Part shown: positions 10,661 through 23,794 of the stretch, piece by piece
Position numbering within the stretch: position 1 is the stretch's first letter
Layout: each line of letters starts with the position of its first letter
Assembly (NCBI GenBank): GCA_948567375.1
Contig: OX419757.1
Span: 32,054,001 to 32,118,000, forward strand
DNA from: Lunularia cruciata
Lineage: Eukaryota; Streptophyta; Marchantiopsida; Lunulariales; Lunulariaceae
Direction: 5' to 3'
DNA: 64,000 bases
Notes under the pieces: generated by a model
Database searches by the model: none
Told to the model about the DNA's origin: nothing
The model's input: only the letters and a program-made list of their open reading frames with translations
Translations under genes and position numbers: made by a program

Positions 10661-12010
10661 TATGATCATGATGGAGATGAGCCAGTGGATGATTCCTTCC
10701 CAGATGAGGAGCTCATGACAATCTCAGTCACTCAAGAGGTTCTAATGGAGTACAAGGAGATTGTGGATTTTGTGACAAGAGGTAACTATCCAAAAGGGAT
10801 GCATGCTAGGGAGAGGACGGTCCTTGCAGCAAGATCTAGACCTTACACAATGGTGGAGGATATTCTTTTTCACCAAGGAGCAAATGGTCTACTTCAAAGA
10901 GCAGTGGGTAAGGAAGAGTCTATCCTACTCATAAAGGAGTTTCATGAAGGTTTAGTATGTGGAGGACACTTTGCAGGAAAGGTGACTGCTTTCAAGATTC
11001 TAGATGCAAGTTACCATTGGAGAGGGATTTTCAAGGATTGTCTTGATTATTGCAAAACTTGTCATGTTTTTCAAGCTTTTGCTAGAAAGTCTACATCCAC
11101 TCCACCACTTAGATCAATTCCATTGCTAGGACCTTTTGAGAAGTGGGAAATTGATTTTGTAGGTCCTCTCAATAGAACCCCAAGGAACAATTGGTACATT
11201 GTGGTAGTTATTGATTACCTTACCAAGTGGGTTGGGCTAGACCATTGAGGGACAAGAATGAAGATGAAGTTGGTAGATTTCTTTATGAACGCATTATCAC
11301 TAGGTTTGGGTGCCCTTTGGAGTTGGTTTCTGATAGAGGATGAGAGTTTACAGGAAGCATCACTACAGCCATGTTATGACATTTCTCTCTCACACATAGA
11401 GTAACTACATCCTATAAGACACCTTCCAATGGCTTGGCAGAGAGGACCAATCTGACCTTGTGCATGATGTTGGCCAAAGATGTAGAAATGGAGGGGGCTA
11501 AACATCATTGGGACAAGAGGATTCATGCGGTTTTGCGGGAGTATAGGACAACCATGAAGACTTCCATCGGATATTCTCCATTTCAATTGGTATAAAGTAT
11601 TGAGTCTACCTTACCTATTCACTTTGATCTTCCTACCTTCCAAAGCATTCATAGGAGATTGAAAAAAGCACAAGGAGGTGATGCAGAGAAGTCAAGAAAG
11701 GAAATACTCATGGAGTTGGAAGAGGCAAGAGCAGTTGCTATGGTTCTAGTGGAGCAAGGCCAAAGGAAACAAAAGGAGAGCTACGACAAGAGGCAAGGCA
11801 AGAAGAAGGTGGAGCCTTTCAAAGAAGGTGATTGGGTAATGTTGTTTGATTCTATTGGATTCAAGAGAGTTTAAAAAGAAGTTTTTGTCTAAGTACTTTG
11901 GACCTTTCATAGTGGAGAAGGTGTGAGGCAATTACACCTATGATCTCAAAGAGTTGGGAGGAAGACACTTTGATAGGATTAACCATGATAAGTTGAAGAT
12001 ATATCATAGA
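10661..12010 (+). pseudogene. Ty3/gypsy integrase (degenerate)
   Basis: Inserts element DNA. An HHCC-type zinc-binding region (H...H, then CKTCHVF near 11,055) is followed by core blocks WEIDFVGP (first Asp, about 11,149), IVVVIDYLTKW, a frame break near 11,247, FGCPLELVSDRG (second Asp, about 11,328, followed by a TGA) and NGLAERT (Glu, about 11,428). The basic C-terminus (11,659-11,874) contains YDKRQGKKKVEPFKEGDWV, which is the usual integrase tail. The last block, reaching about 12,015, ends with RINHDKLKIYHRR before the LTR. No chromodomain was seen. Confidence 0.8.
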
Positions 12011-12064
12011 AGGTAGAGAGACCTTCACTTTGAGGACAAAGTGAAAACTTAGTCCAAAGGTAAA

Positions 12065-12741
12065 TGTAACACCCATTTGTGCATGTGTGGTATTGTGATA
12101 TTTAGCTTGGTATTACAAGTACTTGAGAGATATTATTTATATAGAGATAAAGGATGGTTCTACATTATTCATGATTAGCTAAAGTTAGTCATAGCTAAGA
12201 TAGTGGGGACCTTACTTTAGAGGAAGTAGAAAAGACGAGCACCACTATTTTGGATTCTAGTGTGTTGACTTGGTATTATTCTTAGTGTTTGGCTTTGAGG
12301 AAAGAGTTGAGAACTCTTGGGCCCGCAAGCCTTTTTGTTTTGGATTCTTCTTTAATCCAAGGATAGCCCATGTGAAGGAATCCTTGACTTAGTGGTTGGG
12401 TCAAGATAAGACCACATGCTTAGGGGAATATGCCCATGTGAATGGATATTCCTTTCTACTTTTTGACTTTACTTGACTTTTAGTCTAGTAACTTGAGTTA
12501 CTACGGTAATTAGTAACTTTGGTACGTAACTATTTCACAAGTATATAAACAAGGGGTGAGGAGGTACTCATCATCCTTTCATTTGCAAATATCTCTCTCT
12601 CATTGAGTTCTCTAGTGAGCAATGTCTTGAGTCTTGGAGTGTTAACCTTGGAGGAGTATGATGGAGTTGGGGTTCCTTGCCTTCTTAGTCCGTGGTGCAC
12701 TACCATAATAGCCATCAGAGGTTCATCTTGAGTGAGAGACA
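12065..12741 (+). repeat. LTR, family A, middle copy shared by two elements
   Basis: About 677 bp from TGTAACACCC to GAGAGACA. It is the 3' LTR of the first internal region and directly abuts the truncated internal region of the second. It contains a TATA-like acaagtatataaac followed by a pyrimidine-rich tract and tctctctcattgag, plausibly the element promoter. The end may extend about 15 bp further. Confidence 0.8.
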
Positions 12742-15678
12742 AGCCGGCTTATAGGACACAAACATGGAGGAAAAGACTTCCATAGAGGATGATGAATCTA
12801 AATCTGATTTTGATGTGTATCCCTTGTGTGTACATTTTGCATCTAAGCCAAAGGTTTGAAGGACCATTGACACTTGAAGAGATAAAGAGGAGTTTATCTA
12901 CCCTCAGGTATGGTCCAAATGTTACCAAGGAGGAGAAGGAAATATTTTAGGAGGTTATCTTGAAGGTTCATCCATGTGTTTGCTTTTAGTTTCAAAGATA
13001 TAAAAGAAGTCATCTTGGAGGAGCACAAGATAGAGGTGGAGTCACATGCAAGACCAGTCTGCCAAAAGCAATGTTGCATTAGCCCACCAATAGCTTTGGT
13101 TGTAAAGGAGATTGATAAGTCCAAGGAGATTGGATTTATCTTTGAGGTAGAGAATTCAAAATGAGTGTTTCCAATTGTGATTATGAAGGAAAATAATGGC
13201 AAGCTTTGGGTATGTGTGGATTAAAAGAAGCTTAACACTAATACTAAGAAGGAATATAACCATTTGCTATTCATTGATGAGATCTTGGAAGAGGTTGTAG
13301 GTCATGAGAGGTGCAATTTTGGAGATGGTTATAGTGAGTATAATCAAATCAAGATTGCATCAAAGCATCAATAAGTTGTCACATTCATCATACCTTGGAA
13401 GACTTATGCTTTCAAGGTCATGCCTTTTGGGTTTTGCAATGCTTCAACCACATTCAAATGGTTCATGAACAAGGTGTTTGAATTTGTCATTAGGAAATTT
13501 GTGAGAGACTTGATTGAGGACTTTTGTATTTACGGGAGCAAGAAGGACCACTTTGAGCACTTGATCAAGATCTTGCAATGTTTGGATGAAGCAAATGCAT
13601 CACTCAACCTAGAGAAGTGAATGTTTGGTTATGAAGAAGGTCTAGTTCTGGGGTACATCATCTAAAAGGATGGAATAGCAATTTATCCTAAGAAGATGAG
13701 GAAATTCTCAAACCTTCTATTCCTTTCAAGCTTGATAAAGTTATGTCAATTCTTGGGGATGGTTGGGAACTATAGAAGGTTCATCTTCTCATTTTCCAAC
13801 AAGGTTTATGCATTGACCATCTACATGAAGAAGGGTGTAGATTACATGGTGATTTTGGAGGACAAGGAGGCTCTCAAAGCTTTTGAGGAGCTCAAGCAAT
13901 CCTTGTTGTGGCTCCAATTCTTGCTAAACCTAATTGGAGTAAGCCTTTCATCCTCTACATTGATGCTTCCAATGTAGCTACAGGATGCACTCTTAGTCAA
14001 TTAGACCAAGATGGGCATGATCATCCAATAGCTTATGCTAGTAGACAGATGGTTTCAATAGAAAAAAACTATTTAGTCATGGAGAGAGAAGGGTTGGAAG
14101 TGATCTTTGGTCTCAAGAAGTTAGACACTATTTGATTGGAGAGAAAGCCACCATTGTCATGGATCACAAGGCTTTGAAGTACATCTTCAACAAACCTAAT
14201 GTGGAAGGGAGGTTAGCAAGGTAGATGATACTCTTGTCTGAGTATGATTACACCATTGAGGATAGGCCTAAGAAGAAACACGCAAATGCTAATTTGTTAT
14301 CTAGGGCCTATGATCATGATGAAGTTGAACTAGTAGATGATTCCTTCTTAGATGAGGAGCTCATGACAATCTCAATCACCCAAGAGGTTCCAATAAGGTA
14401 CAATGAGATTGTGGACTTTGTTACAAGAGGTAATTATCCAAAAGGGATGCATGCTAGGGAGAAGAAGGCTCTTGCAGCAAGATCTAGACCTTATATAAGG
14501 GTAGATGATATTTTTTTTTCACCAAGGAGCAGATGGTCTACTTCATAGAGCAATGAGTGAGGAGGAGTCTATCCTACTTGTAAAGGAGTTTCATGAAGGT
14601 TTAGTATGTGGGAGAGACTTTGCAAGAAAGGTGATTGTTGTCAAGATTCTAGATGTAGGTTACCATTGCCATTGCATTGCAAGAGGATTTTCAAGGATTG
14701 TCTTGATTATTGCAAAACTTGTAATGTTTGTCAAGCTTTTGCTAGAAATTCTACTTCCACTCTCTCTCTTAGATCAATTCCATTGCTATGACCTTTTGAG
14801 AAGTAGGGAATTGACTTTACAGGTCCTCTCAATAAAACCTAAGGAATAATTGGTACCTTGTTGTAGTTATTGATTACCTTACCAAGTGGGTTGGGGCTAG
14901 ACCATTGAGGGACAAGAATGAAGATGAAGTTGGTAAATTTCTTTATAAATGCATTATCACTAGGTTTTGGTGCCCTTTGGAGTTAGATTCTAATAGAAGA
15001 AGAGAGTTTACAAGGAGCATCACTACACCCATGCTACAATATTTCTCTATCACACATAGAGCAACTCCATCTTATTAAGCCAAATTCCAATGGCTTGGTG
15101 CAGAGAACCAATCAGACCTTGTGCATGATGTTAGCCAAAGATGTAGAACTAAAGGAGGCTAAACATCATTGGGACAAGAGGATTCATGTAGTTTTGTGGG
15201 AGTATAAGACAACCATGAAGACTTCCACCAGATATTCTCTATTTCATTTGGTATATAGTATTGAGTCTACCTTACTTATTCACTTTGATCTTCCTACCTT
15301 CCAAAGCATTCATAGGAGATTGAAGAACATACAAGGAGATGATGTAGAGAAGTCAAGGAAGTATCAACTCATGGAATTGGAGAGGCAAGAGCAGTTGTTA
15401 TGGTTTGAGTGGAGCAAACCCAAAGGAAAAAGAAAAGGAGAGCTATAACAAGAGGCAAGGCAAGAAGAAGGTGGAGCCATTCAAAGAAGGTGATTGATTC
15501 ATGTTGTTTGATTCTATTTGATAGTGGAGAAGATGTGGGGCAATTACACCTATGATCTCAAGGAGTTGGAAGGAAGATACTTTGATAGCATTAACCATGA
15601 TAAGTTGATGATGTATCATAGAAGGTAGAGAGACCTTCATTCTTGAGAGACAAAGTGAAATCTTAGTTTGGGGGTAAA
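12742..15678 (+). pseudogene. Second Ty3/gypsy internal region, gag and protease deleted
   Basis: Sequence immediately after the LTR aligns with about 9,080 onward of the first element (acidic linker, then RT), so gag and protease are missing. RT pieces: HKIEVESHARP (13,020s), MPFGFCNASTTF (13,420) and the catalytic box now LIEDF at about 13,510, with the first Asp replaced by Glu. RNase H (YIDASNVATG, 13,950s) and integrase zinc-binding (CKTCNVCQAF) follow. The integrase core is frameshifted throughout. It is more decayed than the first copy, with at least seven separate frames needed to follow it. Confidence 0.8.
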
Positions 15679-16364
15679 TGTAACACCTATTTGTACATCT
15701 ATATACTATTGTGATATTGAGTTTGATATTATAAGTACTTGAGACATATTATTTATATAGAGATAAAGGATGGTTCTATATTAGTCATGATTAGCTAAAG
15801 TTAGTCATAGCTAAGATAGAGGGGACCTTAATTTAGAGGAGGTGAAAAAGATGAGCACCACTATTTTAGATTATAGTGTATTGACTTGGTATTATTCTTA
15901 GATGTTTGGCCTTGAAGAAAGAGTTTAGAACTCATGGACAACAAGCATTTTTGTTTTGGAATATTCTATAGTCCAAGATAGCCTATGTGAAGGAATCCTT
16001 AACTTAGTAGTTGGGTCAAGATAAGACCACATGCTTAAGAGAATATTCCCATGAGTATAGATATTCCTTTAGACTTTTGATTTCATTTGACTTTTAGCTT
16101 AGTAACTTGAGTTACTTTGGTGTAACTAAATAATTAGTAACTTTGGTGTGTAACTATTTGACAAGTATATAAACTAGGGATGAGAAAGTACTCATCATTT
16201 TTCATTTATAATTATCTCTCTCTCATTGAGTTCTCTAATGAGCAATGGTTTGAGTCTTGGAGTGTTAGTCTTGGAGGATTATGATGGAGTGAGGTTTCCT
16301 TGTCTTCTTAATCCATGGTGCGATACCATAATAGCCATTAGTGTTTCATCCTAAGTGAAAGACA
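15679..16364 (+). repeat. LTR, family A, copy 4 (3' end of the cluster)
   Basis: About 686 bp from tgtaacacct to gaaagaca, aligned over its length with 12065-12741, including the acaagtatataaac block and the cttaatccatgg block near the end. Confidence 0.75.
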
Positions 16365-17117
16365 AGCTGGGTCAAAGGATGACTTTTTCAAACTTGATCT
16401 CCAAATTTAGACAACCTTTACCAATCTAATGTATGCATTTTATAGTTAGTTGACTACCAAATCCTCTACTAATCCTTACTCAAAAATCCTCAACTCAAGC
16501 CAAATTGAGAGGATTGAGATCTCCAAATCCCTAATTTGAGTAGATGAGTTCCTAAATCAACCTCCAATTTTGCACTTTAGGCTCAATTTGCACCAAATTA
16601 ACCTTGATTTCATCTCCTTGTGCTCAAATTAAACATCTAGTCTCAAATTGACTCAATTCTCAAAAAATTGGCCAGCATTTTTGTTTGCCCCACTACCAAA
16701 TTTGCATAAACTTGAAGAAGGCTTATACACACAATCACTCTCATGGAAATCTAGGACTATGGTTGAATGTACCAATGATCAATTGGGCTTGGAGATACCA
16801 TCAATGCCCTTATTATTACACCTAATTTCTCCCTAACTCTCACTTCTTTGATGTAATTAGTTCATTCTTTCGCTCAATTCACATTTAAATCAGATTTGTA
16901 CTCAATCCTTTCACTCAATAATCTATCAATAATTGGGCACTAATTACAATCAAGCCACACCCACTCTAGCTAAGAGACTCCAAGTGATGCTTGTTGGATC
17001 TACCTACCACAATTAGCAACTCAAAAGCTCTATGTCAAAGAAGTAAGCTCTTTGGAGCTACACTTCAAAATTACCACTTTACTTCAAAATTACCCCTTTA
17101 GGTCTCCAAGTCTAATG
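16365..17117. other. No gene seen
   Basis: AT-rich, with only short frames (for example 62 codons at 16,648). Composition and short oligonucleotide repetition (ctcaatt, caaattg) suggest old transposon sequence, but nothing can be assigned. Confidence 0.3.
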
Positions 17118-17310
17118 TTGTTGCTAACAATACAGCCAATGGTGCAAACTAAGCAAGTGACAATGAGTCCCACCATGTGATCAATAACCTTAACATGAAA
17201 TCCGACCACCAACAAATAGTCCATGAGCAATTACCAAAATAACTATAGTTGCCAACACTAACACTCTAGCGTCCAAGCAAACTTGCTTTGGTGCTCTAAA
17301 TGTTGTAATA
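17118..17310 (+). repeat. Dispersed direct repeat, copy 2 (partner at 1,459)
   Basis: Direct copy of the 1,459-1,645 block, in the same orientation and about 15.6 kb away; the two copies diverge after about 17,310. Confidence 0.65.
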
Positions 17311-20300
17311 GCCTTTGTCTACAATCTAATACAATGCAACTAAATGAGTGCTTGTAGTGAAAAATATTATACTAAGTCCATTTCCCAAATAGTTAATGTT
17401 TAGTTTTGGGTACCCTCATCCAACATTATAGTTCAAGAATCTTGCAAAGTTGCACTAGCTTAATGATGTTAACACACACACATACAATCCACTAAATTCT
17501 TTGAGGTTTAGATATCCATGGCCAATATGCATCCTTGCTGGATAAACATAGTACCAAGATGTTCTTGGATTGTATAGGCATATGATTTTGATATAGTGGG
17601 ACAAGTTCCTCATTCCTATTCTAATGGGGCTTTAGTCCCATTTCGTACATACATTTTATCCTAACAATGCTTGATTTTTTATTCATCTTTCTGTCTAGGT
17701 TTTATCCTTATACTACTTGATGGTCTTATGATCTTTCTTATTATCTATGCGCATAGCCAGCCGTTTCTTGTTGAAGTCCTGATCCACATTCACGAACATA
17801 CAATCTGACTTTATGCAAATGGTATAAATGAGTAATTATTTTCTGCACCTTTCAACACTTGTCTATCCATTCTTGGTCAACTTATAACGATTAACTGGAC
17901 TGTTATTTGGTAGGTCAAGATCTTTTGTGCCTTTTCCTTACTTATAACCAGCTTTTGGCTTTGCAATGAGTACCTATTTTATTCAGATCAATGGATTATA
18001 TCCAGATCAGGTAAATTTCACTTTAAAATGTTAGCTCAATACATGACATTATGCACGACCTGCCTGATACCCATCGAGTAATATACGATATATACTCCGA
18101 GAATATCTCCCAAACAGGGTTATCCTTCAGGATTTATTCTTAGAAAATGGCGACCTAGTTGAATAATTCGAATTATTCAGTACTGGCAGAACTACAGGAA
18201 AGTTGTCGATATCCGATATCAATTTGGGGAGGGACTTGTGCAGTCTGCACATACCAATATTCTCTTACTATTCTGTCACTATCGGCAGCTACTTATTGGG
18301 AGCACTCAATCTTCATTGAGAATTGGGTCTTAAGGGCATGTCTTGAAAAGTTTTACCGAGCTTTTCATTGACGGTATTTTGAGTTAATCCAGACACAAGC
18401 AAAATGTGGGTGACCTTCCGCCAAGAGTTCTCTAACAGTATACAATGTGTTGTAGTTCCATGTAACTACATGTAATTTTTGTATTTGAGACACTGACACA
18501 CTCACATCATAGAATCATAATCAAATCATCGAAGTGAAACACATAATAGACACCCCTTGTCAAATTATCATATAGAAACACATGATAGAAATTTCTGCAT
18601 TAGAATGAGAATGAAACATGACATGGTGGAATATATGGAGGACAATACTCCGAGAATGAAAATGAAATTATGAATTCAAGACAATATTCCACACAAGCAC
18701 GATGAATTCATGTATGAAAACATGAATTCATCTTAGTGGAATCATTTCTTCTTGCACATGGGATGTAATCTAGAATTGGAAATTTTGGATCAACTCCATA
18801 ACTACTACTTCCACACTATATGAATCTATCTCCAACAATGTGATTATTACAGTTTTTATTTCATGTGGAGTTTCCCATTCCTTGCTAATTCAAGTGTCAT
18901 GGAGTAAAAGTGCTTTGATTTAGGATTTTCTTCCTTGATGCAAAGCTTTTCAACTTTTCATATTTTTTTCTATATCCTCAATATCTTGTCCGTCAATATC
19001 TTGTTTGCCTCTACTTTCATTTTCTATGATTCAACAAGGTACTGGTGCTTCTCCATCTTTGCTACCTATTGAGCTTGTATCTCAACAAAAATTTTATCTC
19101 AACCCTAAACTTCCACCAACTCACTCTTCCATTTATTATGGCTAGTCAACTCTTGTGATAAACTAGCAATAGCAAGTGTCATCTTTGAATTCACTTTAGA
19201 TACTTGTTCCTTGGATCTCCTCATCTATTCCTAAGAACTCTTCCTTGGGTCTTAGAGCAACCTCTTCACTCATTCTTTGAACATCTTCATGCCTTCTTGA
19301 AACATTTTATAAATCAGCTCAACCTTCCTTCTCCAACCCATGAAAAGATTCTCCTTGTATCCCTTGGGATAAATGAGATGGAATCCACAGTTGAGACAAG
19401 AAAACCCTCTCCAAATTCTTCTTCCTTGGTTGGATGAATTTCAATTCTATCATCTCCCTTAGGCCTCAATGGTTTTGTTTCCACACAACCAATACTAATG
19501 AGTTTAGGAGGAGAAATAATGACCCAAACATCAAATCCATGCAGTCAAAATGAGGACATAAATGATTTAATTTCTCATCCATAGTTTTCTACTCTTGTTT
19601 ATGATCTTTGTCAATGAACCCTTCCCATGTACAATAGTTCTTCCAATCCCTTGTATACTTGTATGACTTTATATACCATATCATTTTCTTTTATAATTTA
19701 TCTCTATTCATGGATGGTGGAAATTATCTCCCTTCCTGCACAAGAAAAGTGCTCATGTAACTAAATTTAGTACTCTTTTGCATAGGTTTTTCTGCAATTT
19801 CTACCATGGATTTGATTCAAGTGCTCCAAATCTTCCAAGTAATCTAATATTTGTGCATGATGGTGAGGTATCATTTGGAATCTATCTTTGTTGCTCTTCC
19901 TCACCTCCACTCCACGTTGTCATGTTGTGATTTGGTAGCACATGAAAGAGTAAACTAGTGTGGTTTATCTCCATAAAGATGGAGTAGGATGTATGACGGA
20001 TCCGACGGTTGAGCTACTACCATGTGAGCAATCTATGTGTATTTTTAAGTGGTTGGCCATATGAAGTATGATCTTATCCTATTCAAGGGCTCTGATGTGT
20101 AAAGGTGGTGGAGAGTTTAGAGAAAGATGTGTTTTAGTTTGAGGTGTCTCAAGCAGACAATGTTAGGAGTGAAAGTTGTAGTAAAGCGTGAGTGCTAGAG
20201 CATCAAGGAAAGTATTTGAGTAAAATATGTCCCATGCTCCTGATTTGCCACTCCCAAATCCTTTTCCTATTAGACTTCATATTCTAGATCTTGATGGCTT

Positions 20301-22650
20301 ATGGGATTGGATGGTGGCACATTTCAGGGCGGCATTCATAGAGTTGGTGATAGAAACCCAAATCCTATCATACTTACTTATGAGCAAGACTAGGATTTGA
20401 CAATCTATGTGCTCTTATAGGTGGAGAATGACTTAATTTCACTCATGAGCTTCAAAGTAGAGTTGTGGGGTCCATTTGTAAAGAAGTGAAGAGGCTAAAT
20501 GACAATTTTGCAAGAGTTTGGGTCCCAATAGGACTTCTACAAGGATTTGAAGAAGTTACGAGAGTTTATTTGAGAAAAAAAGACCATGGTAGAATAAAGG
20601 AGCTAATAGGCTACAATTGGGACACAGAAAACAAATGATTTGAGCATATTCTAGAGAAGTTATGATTGACAAAATCAGAGGGGGTAGAAGTTATACCCAA
20701 GAGCACAAAATAAAGAATTTGGAAAGCTTCATGAGATATTTTTATGATCAATTAAAGGATTTGGAGAAAAGAAAAAGTCCTTATAGTAATGAGTGCAAGA
20801 AATTTTAGGTTTTGATCAAATTTAAATCAGATCTGGTCAATTGAAGTTGGAGCTCTTGGAAGTGAGGTGTTGGAGATGAGATGTTGATCACGTTTGGAAT
20901 TTTGGTCACCCCTAAAGTTGTGATTTGCATCACCTGATGAAAATCTCAAGAACTGTTGGTGGTTAGGTCTTGCACCTCTATAAAATGGTTTCATGTGAAC
21001 TCCTCAAACAGAAAATTCAGTGTCTTGGATTTGTAGAGCTCACAAGTTAGCACAACTCAAGAATTGATCCATATCTAGGGATTAGGATTTGATTGAGGCA
21101 TCAAAATTTGCAGGGAGTTCAGCTGAGAGCACAAATAGCTACTTTGGAAAATTTGGTTGGCTCAAGGTTCATAGAGAGTGAGAATTGATGCTATAAGTTC
21201 CACTAAAAATTTTGTCATAAGCTCAAGAGGAGCATTTCTATTTTCAATCACTACTAAATGCAAACTCTTCCATTCTTGTGTCCATGATTAAAGATTCTAG
21301 GTTAATAGAGTGGCTTTGAGGATTATGTGTATCTTTGATCTTGAAATAAGGGCAAAAACCTACAAAAAATAGGCCAAGTTTGAGACCTTTTCAAGGGAGT
21401 TGTAGTGGTCTGATTGTGGATTATTTCATATAATTGGAAAGCTTATCTCACATGCTTTCCATTGAATACTAGAGTGCATGCATCCAAATCACACAAAAAA
21501 TGTTATATCCATATGAGTTATACAGAGTTTTCCTCATAAAAGACATAAAATTTCCCACTTGGATTAGAAATTGATTGAAACCTAAAGTAAATAGTGGAGG
21601 AAGCTTGGAGTACAGGTTGAAATTTGCTTGATGATAGAGCAAGAAGGCTCTTAAGCTCATTTAGACAAAAAGCACTGAACTTTTGTGATTGGATCATCTT
21701 TGTGCTTGCATGTCTATTTATATGCCCAAGTGGTTTGGATTGGTGTGCGTGCTTTGAGCTTAGGTTCTTTCTTTCTAGAAGTGTTGTGTATTTCTCCTTG
21801 GTAATGTTGGAAGTGATGATCAGCAAACTAGGAGTGTGTTTTATGATGACAAGTTAGGTTGCCATTACTACCGTACTCGATAGCTAGAATACCAAAAACC
21901 AAAGTGGAGTGTTCCGATGGTTAAGTGACACATATGCTCAGACTAGTAATGACATATTTACACACAAATTTTGATCCATTGGCTCCACAACTAGGCACCT
22001 TGTGTGTTCACAGAGAGAAAGGCAAAGTACCACAACGTTAGACAAAGACACCAATTTCACAACTCTTGGAATGGAAGGGAAGTCAATATGGACTTACTAG
22101 AAATGGGAACACCACAAATTGGAACAATAGAGGGAATAGAAGTGGCATTGGTATCTATCATTATTTTGGTCCCAATTTCACAAGTTTGTATTTCTTTGGA
22201 GTTTGCAATCTACCTTAATTTGGCACGCAAGAGCCTGATGGTTTGGCTATCATGTTTGGTTTAGGAGGCAAAAACTTTAAATTCCAACAAAGAAATCAAT
22301 CTACTTTGTCTCACTTGGTTGCTCTTCCCGTGTAATGCTTCTTGGATAGATGAGTTTGAAATTGAACTTGAACACATGTGGTTAGTAGCAAGGAGGAATG
22401 CAAATTCCCCATATTACTCATTCATGTTCAAAGTTCCTCGTAAACATGGCAGTTCATGCTTGTGACTATGGTATATGTGTCACCTTTTGTATAGGTATGA
22501 GCCTCACATTTTGTACACCTTTCACTTTATTCTCCTGTAATTACCTCACTACTTACACCTTGTTAAGGTTTGAAATGAAACCACCTAAGCCTCATAATGC
22601 ACGTTTGTCACACTTATAACATTTTACAAGAGTGATTCACTTTTGGAAAA
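17311..22650. other. Long stretch without a recognisable gene
   Basis: No frame above about 100 codons and no motif that I recognise on either strand. A 20-bp perfect palindrome (tgaataattc and its complement) lies at 18,160-18,179. The stretch 17,650-18,450 looks less repetitive than its surroundings, but no gene model could be supported. Confidence 0.4.
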
Positions 22651-23794
22651 TCAGATTTATAGTTAACTGTAAAAACATTTATGGATCTCTATAGAATTCC
22701 ATAAAAATCTATCACTCTCTAAAACAACAATTTTTTTGAAACCTCCAAATATAGTCCTTGGTGATTTATATGATTATCTTATATGTTATAAGATAATAGA
22801 TATTTATATTTATAATTTTATTCATATTTTTATTTATATATTATTAATAATATTCTTGTATTTCTCTATTAACGATAAAAATATTCTTGGATTCCAAGAT
22901 GAAGCCAATGTTATATTTAATTTATCTTGGATCTAAATTCTCTACAAAGATAATTGGATAAGTCCAATTTTTTAGCATAATATTATATTTATCTTTAAAT
23001 GTAATACTTTCAAAACTTTATATTATTATATAGTAATTTCATTGTTTTATCTATAATTTATATTGTAGTTGGTGGCCTAAATATGCTTGATCAAGTGTTT
23101 TTTGTTATACGTTTATATCATATATATATATATAATTTTATTATAAATATTATGATATAAATTACATATAGCATAAATCAAAATTTTCCATTTTTATTAT
23201 GATTATTTACTATTTAAAGATAATTTGATACCAAAATTAAGTCTTATTAAAGTCTCATAAGATGAATATTATAAATATAAATTATTATTATTACAATATT
23301 ATAATTATAAATCTTTATCTAAACCTATAAAATTTATAATATGGTTATTTTACTTATTTTATCAAAAATCAACATTAGCTTCTATTTCTATGATAATTCA
23401 TTATAATAAATAGATAAATTAAGAAGGTATAAGATTTATTATCATTTATTATAGGAATTTACCTAAAATAATATATTTTTTAATATTAAACTAAAAATAT
23501 TTTATACTCTCAGAAAAAAAAATGATCAATATATAAATTAACAATATAAAATATAAATGAAATTAATTTTATTGGCTTAATAAATAACATGTTAATAAAA
23601 TCTCCTATATTTGCCTTTTATAAATAACTATTTTGATGATAAATTTAGAGGATAAAGAAGTAATATATCATCAATGTAAGAAATTTAATAAAAATAATAA
23701 TAAATAATTTGCTTTTAGGAATAAGAGAAATAGTCAAAGACTTAAACAATATATGTTGGCATGTATTCTAGATACCCTTTTTTTTAATTTTTGT
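22651..23794. other. Extremely AT-rich island
   Basis: By eye this block is far richer in A+T than its neighbours, with long runs of A/T words such as tatatatatata near 23,120-23,135. It has no coding evidence: the plus-strand frame at 22,736-22,936 is low-complexity Ile/Tyr/Phe. It abuts the 3' end of the non-LTR element at 23,795. Confidence 0.5.

Larger units (their letters stand above)
4374..16364 (+). mobile_element. Ty3/gypsy cluster: two elements in tandem sharing a middle LTR, plus an inverted fragment
   Basis: Four LTRs of one family (A) lie here: 4374-4985 (+), 5206-5890 (-), 12065-12741 (+) and 15679-16364 (+). Between the first and third plus LTRs is a gag-PR-RT-RNaseH-IN internal region. 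Between the third and fourth is a second copy that starts only at the end of the protease region, so its gag and protease are deleted. A minus-strand 3'-end fragment (5206-6165) interrupts the leader. The shared middle LTR is what unequal LTR recombination would leave. Every coding part is broken by stops or frameshifts. Confidence 0.75.
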
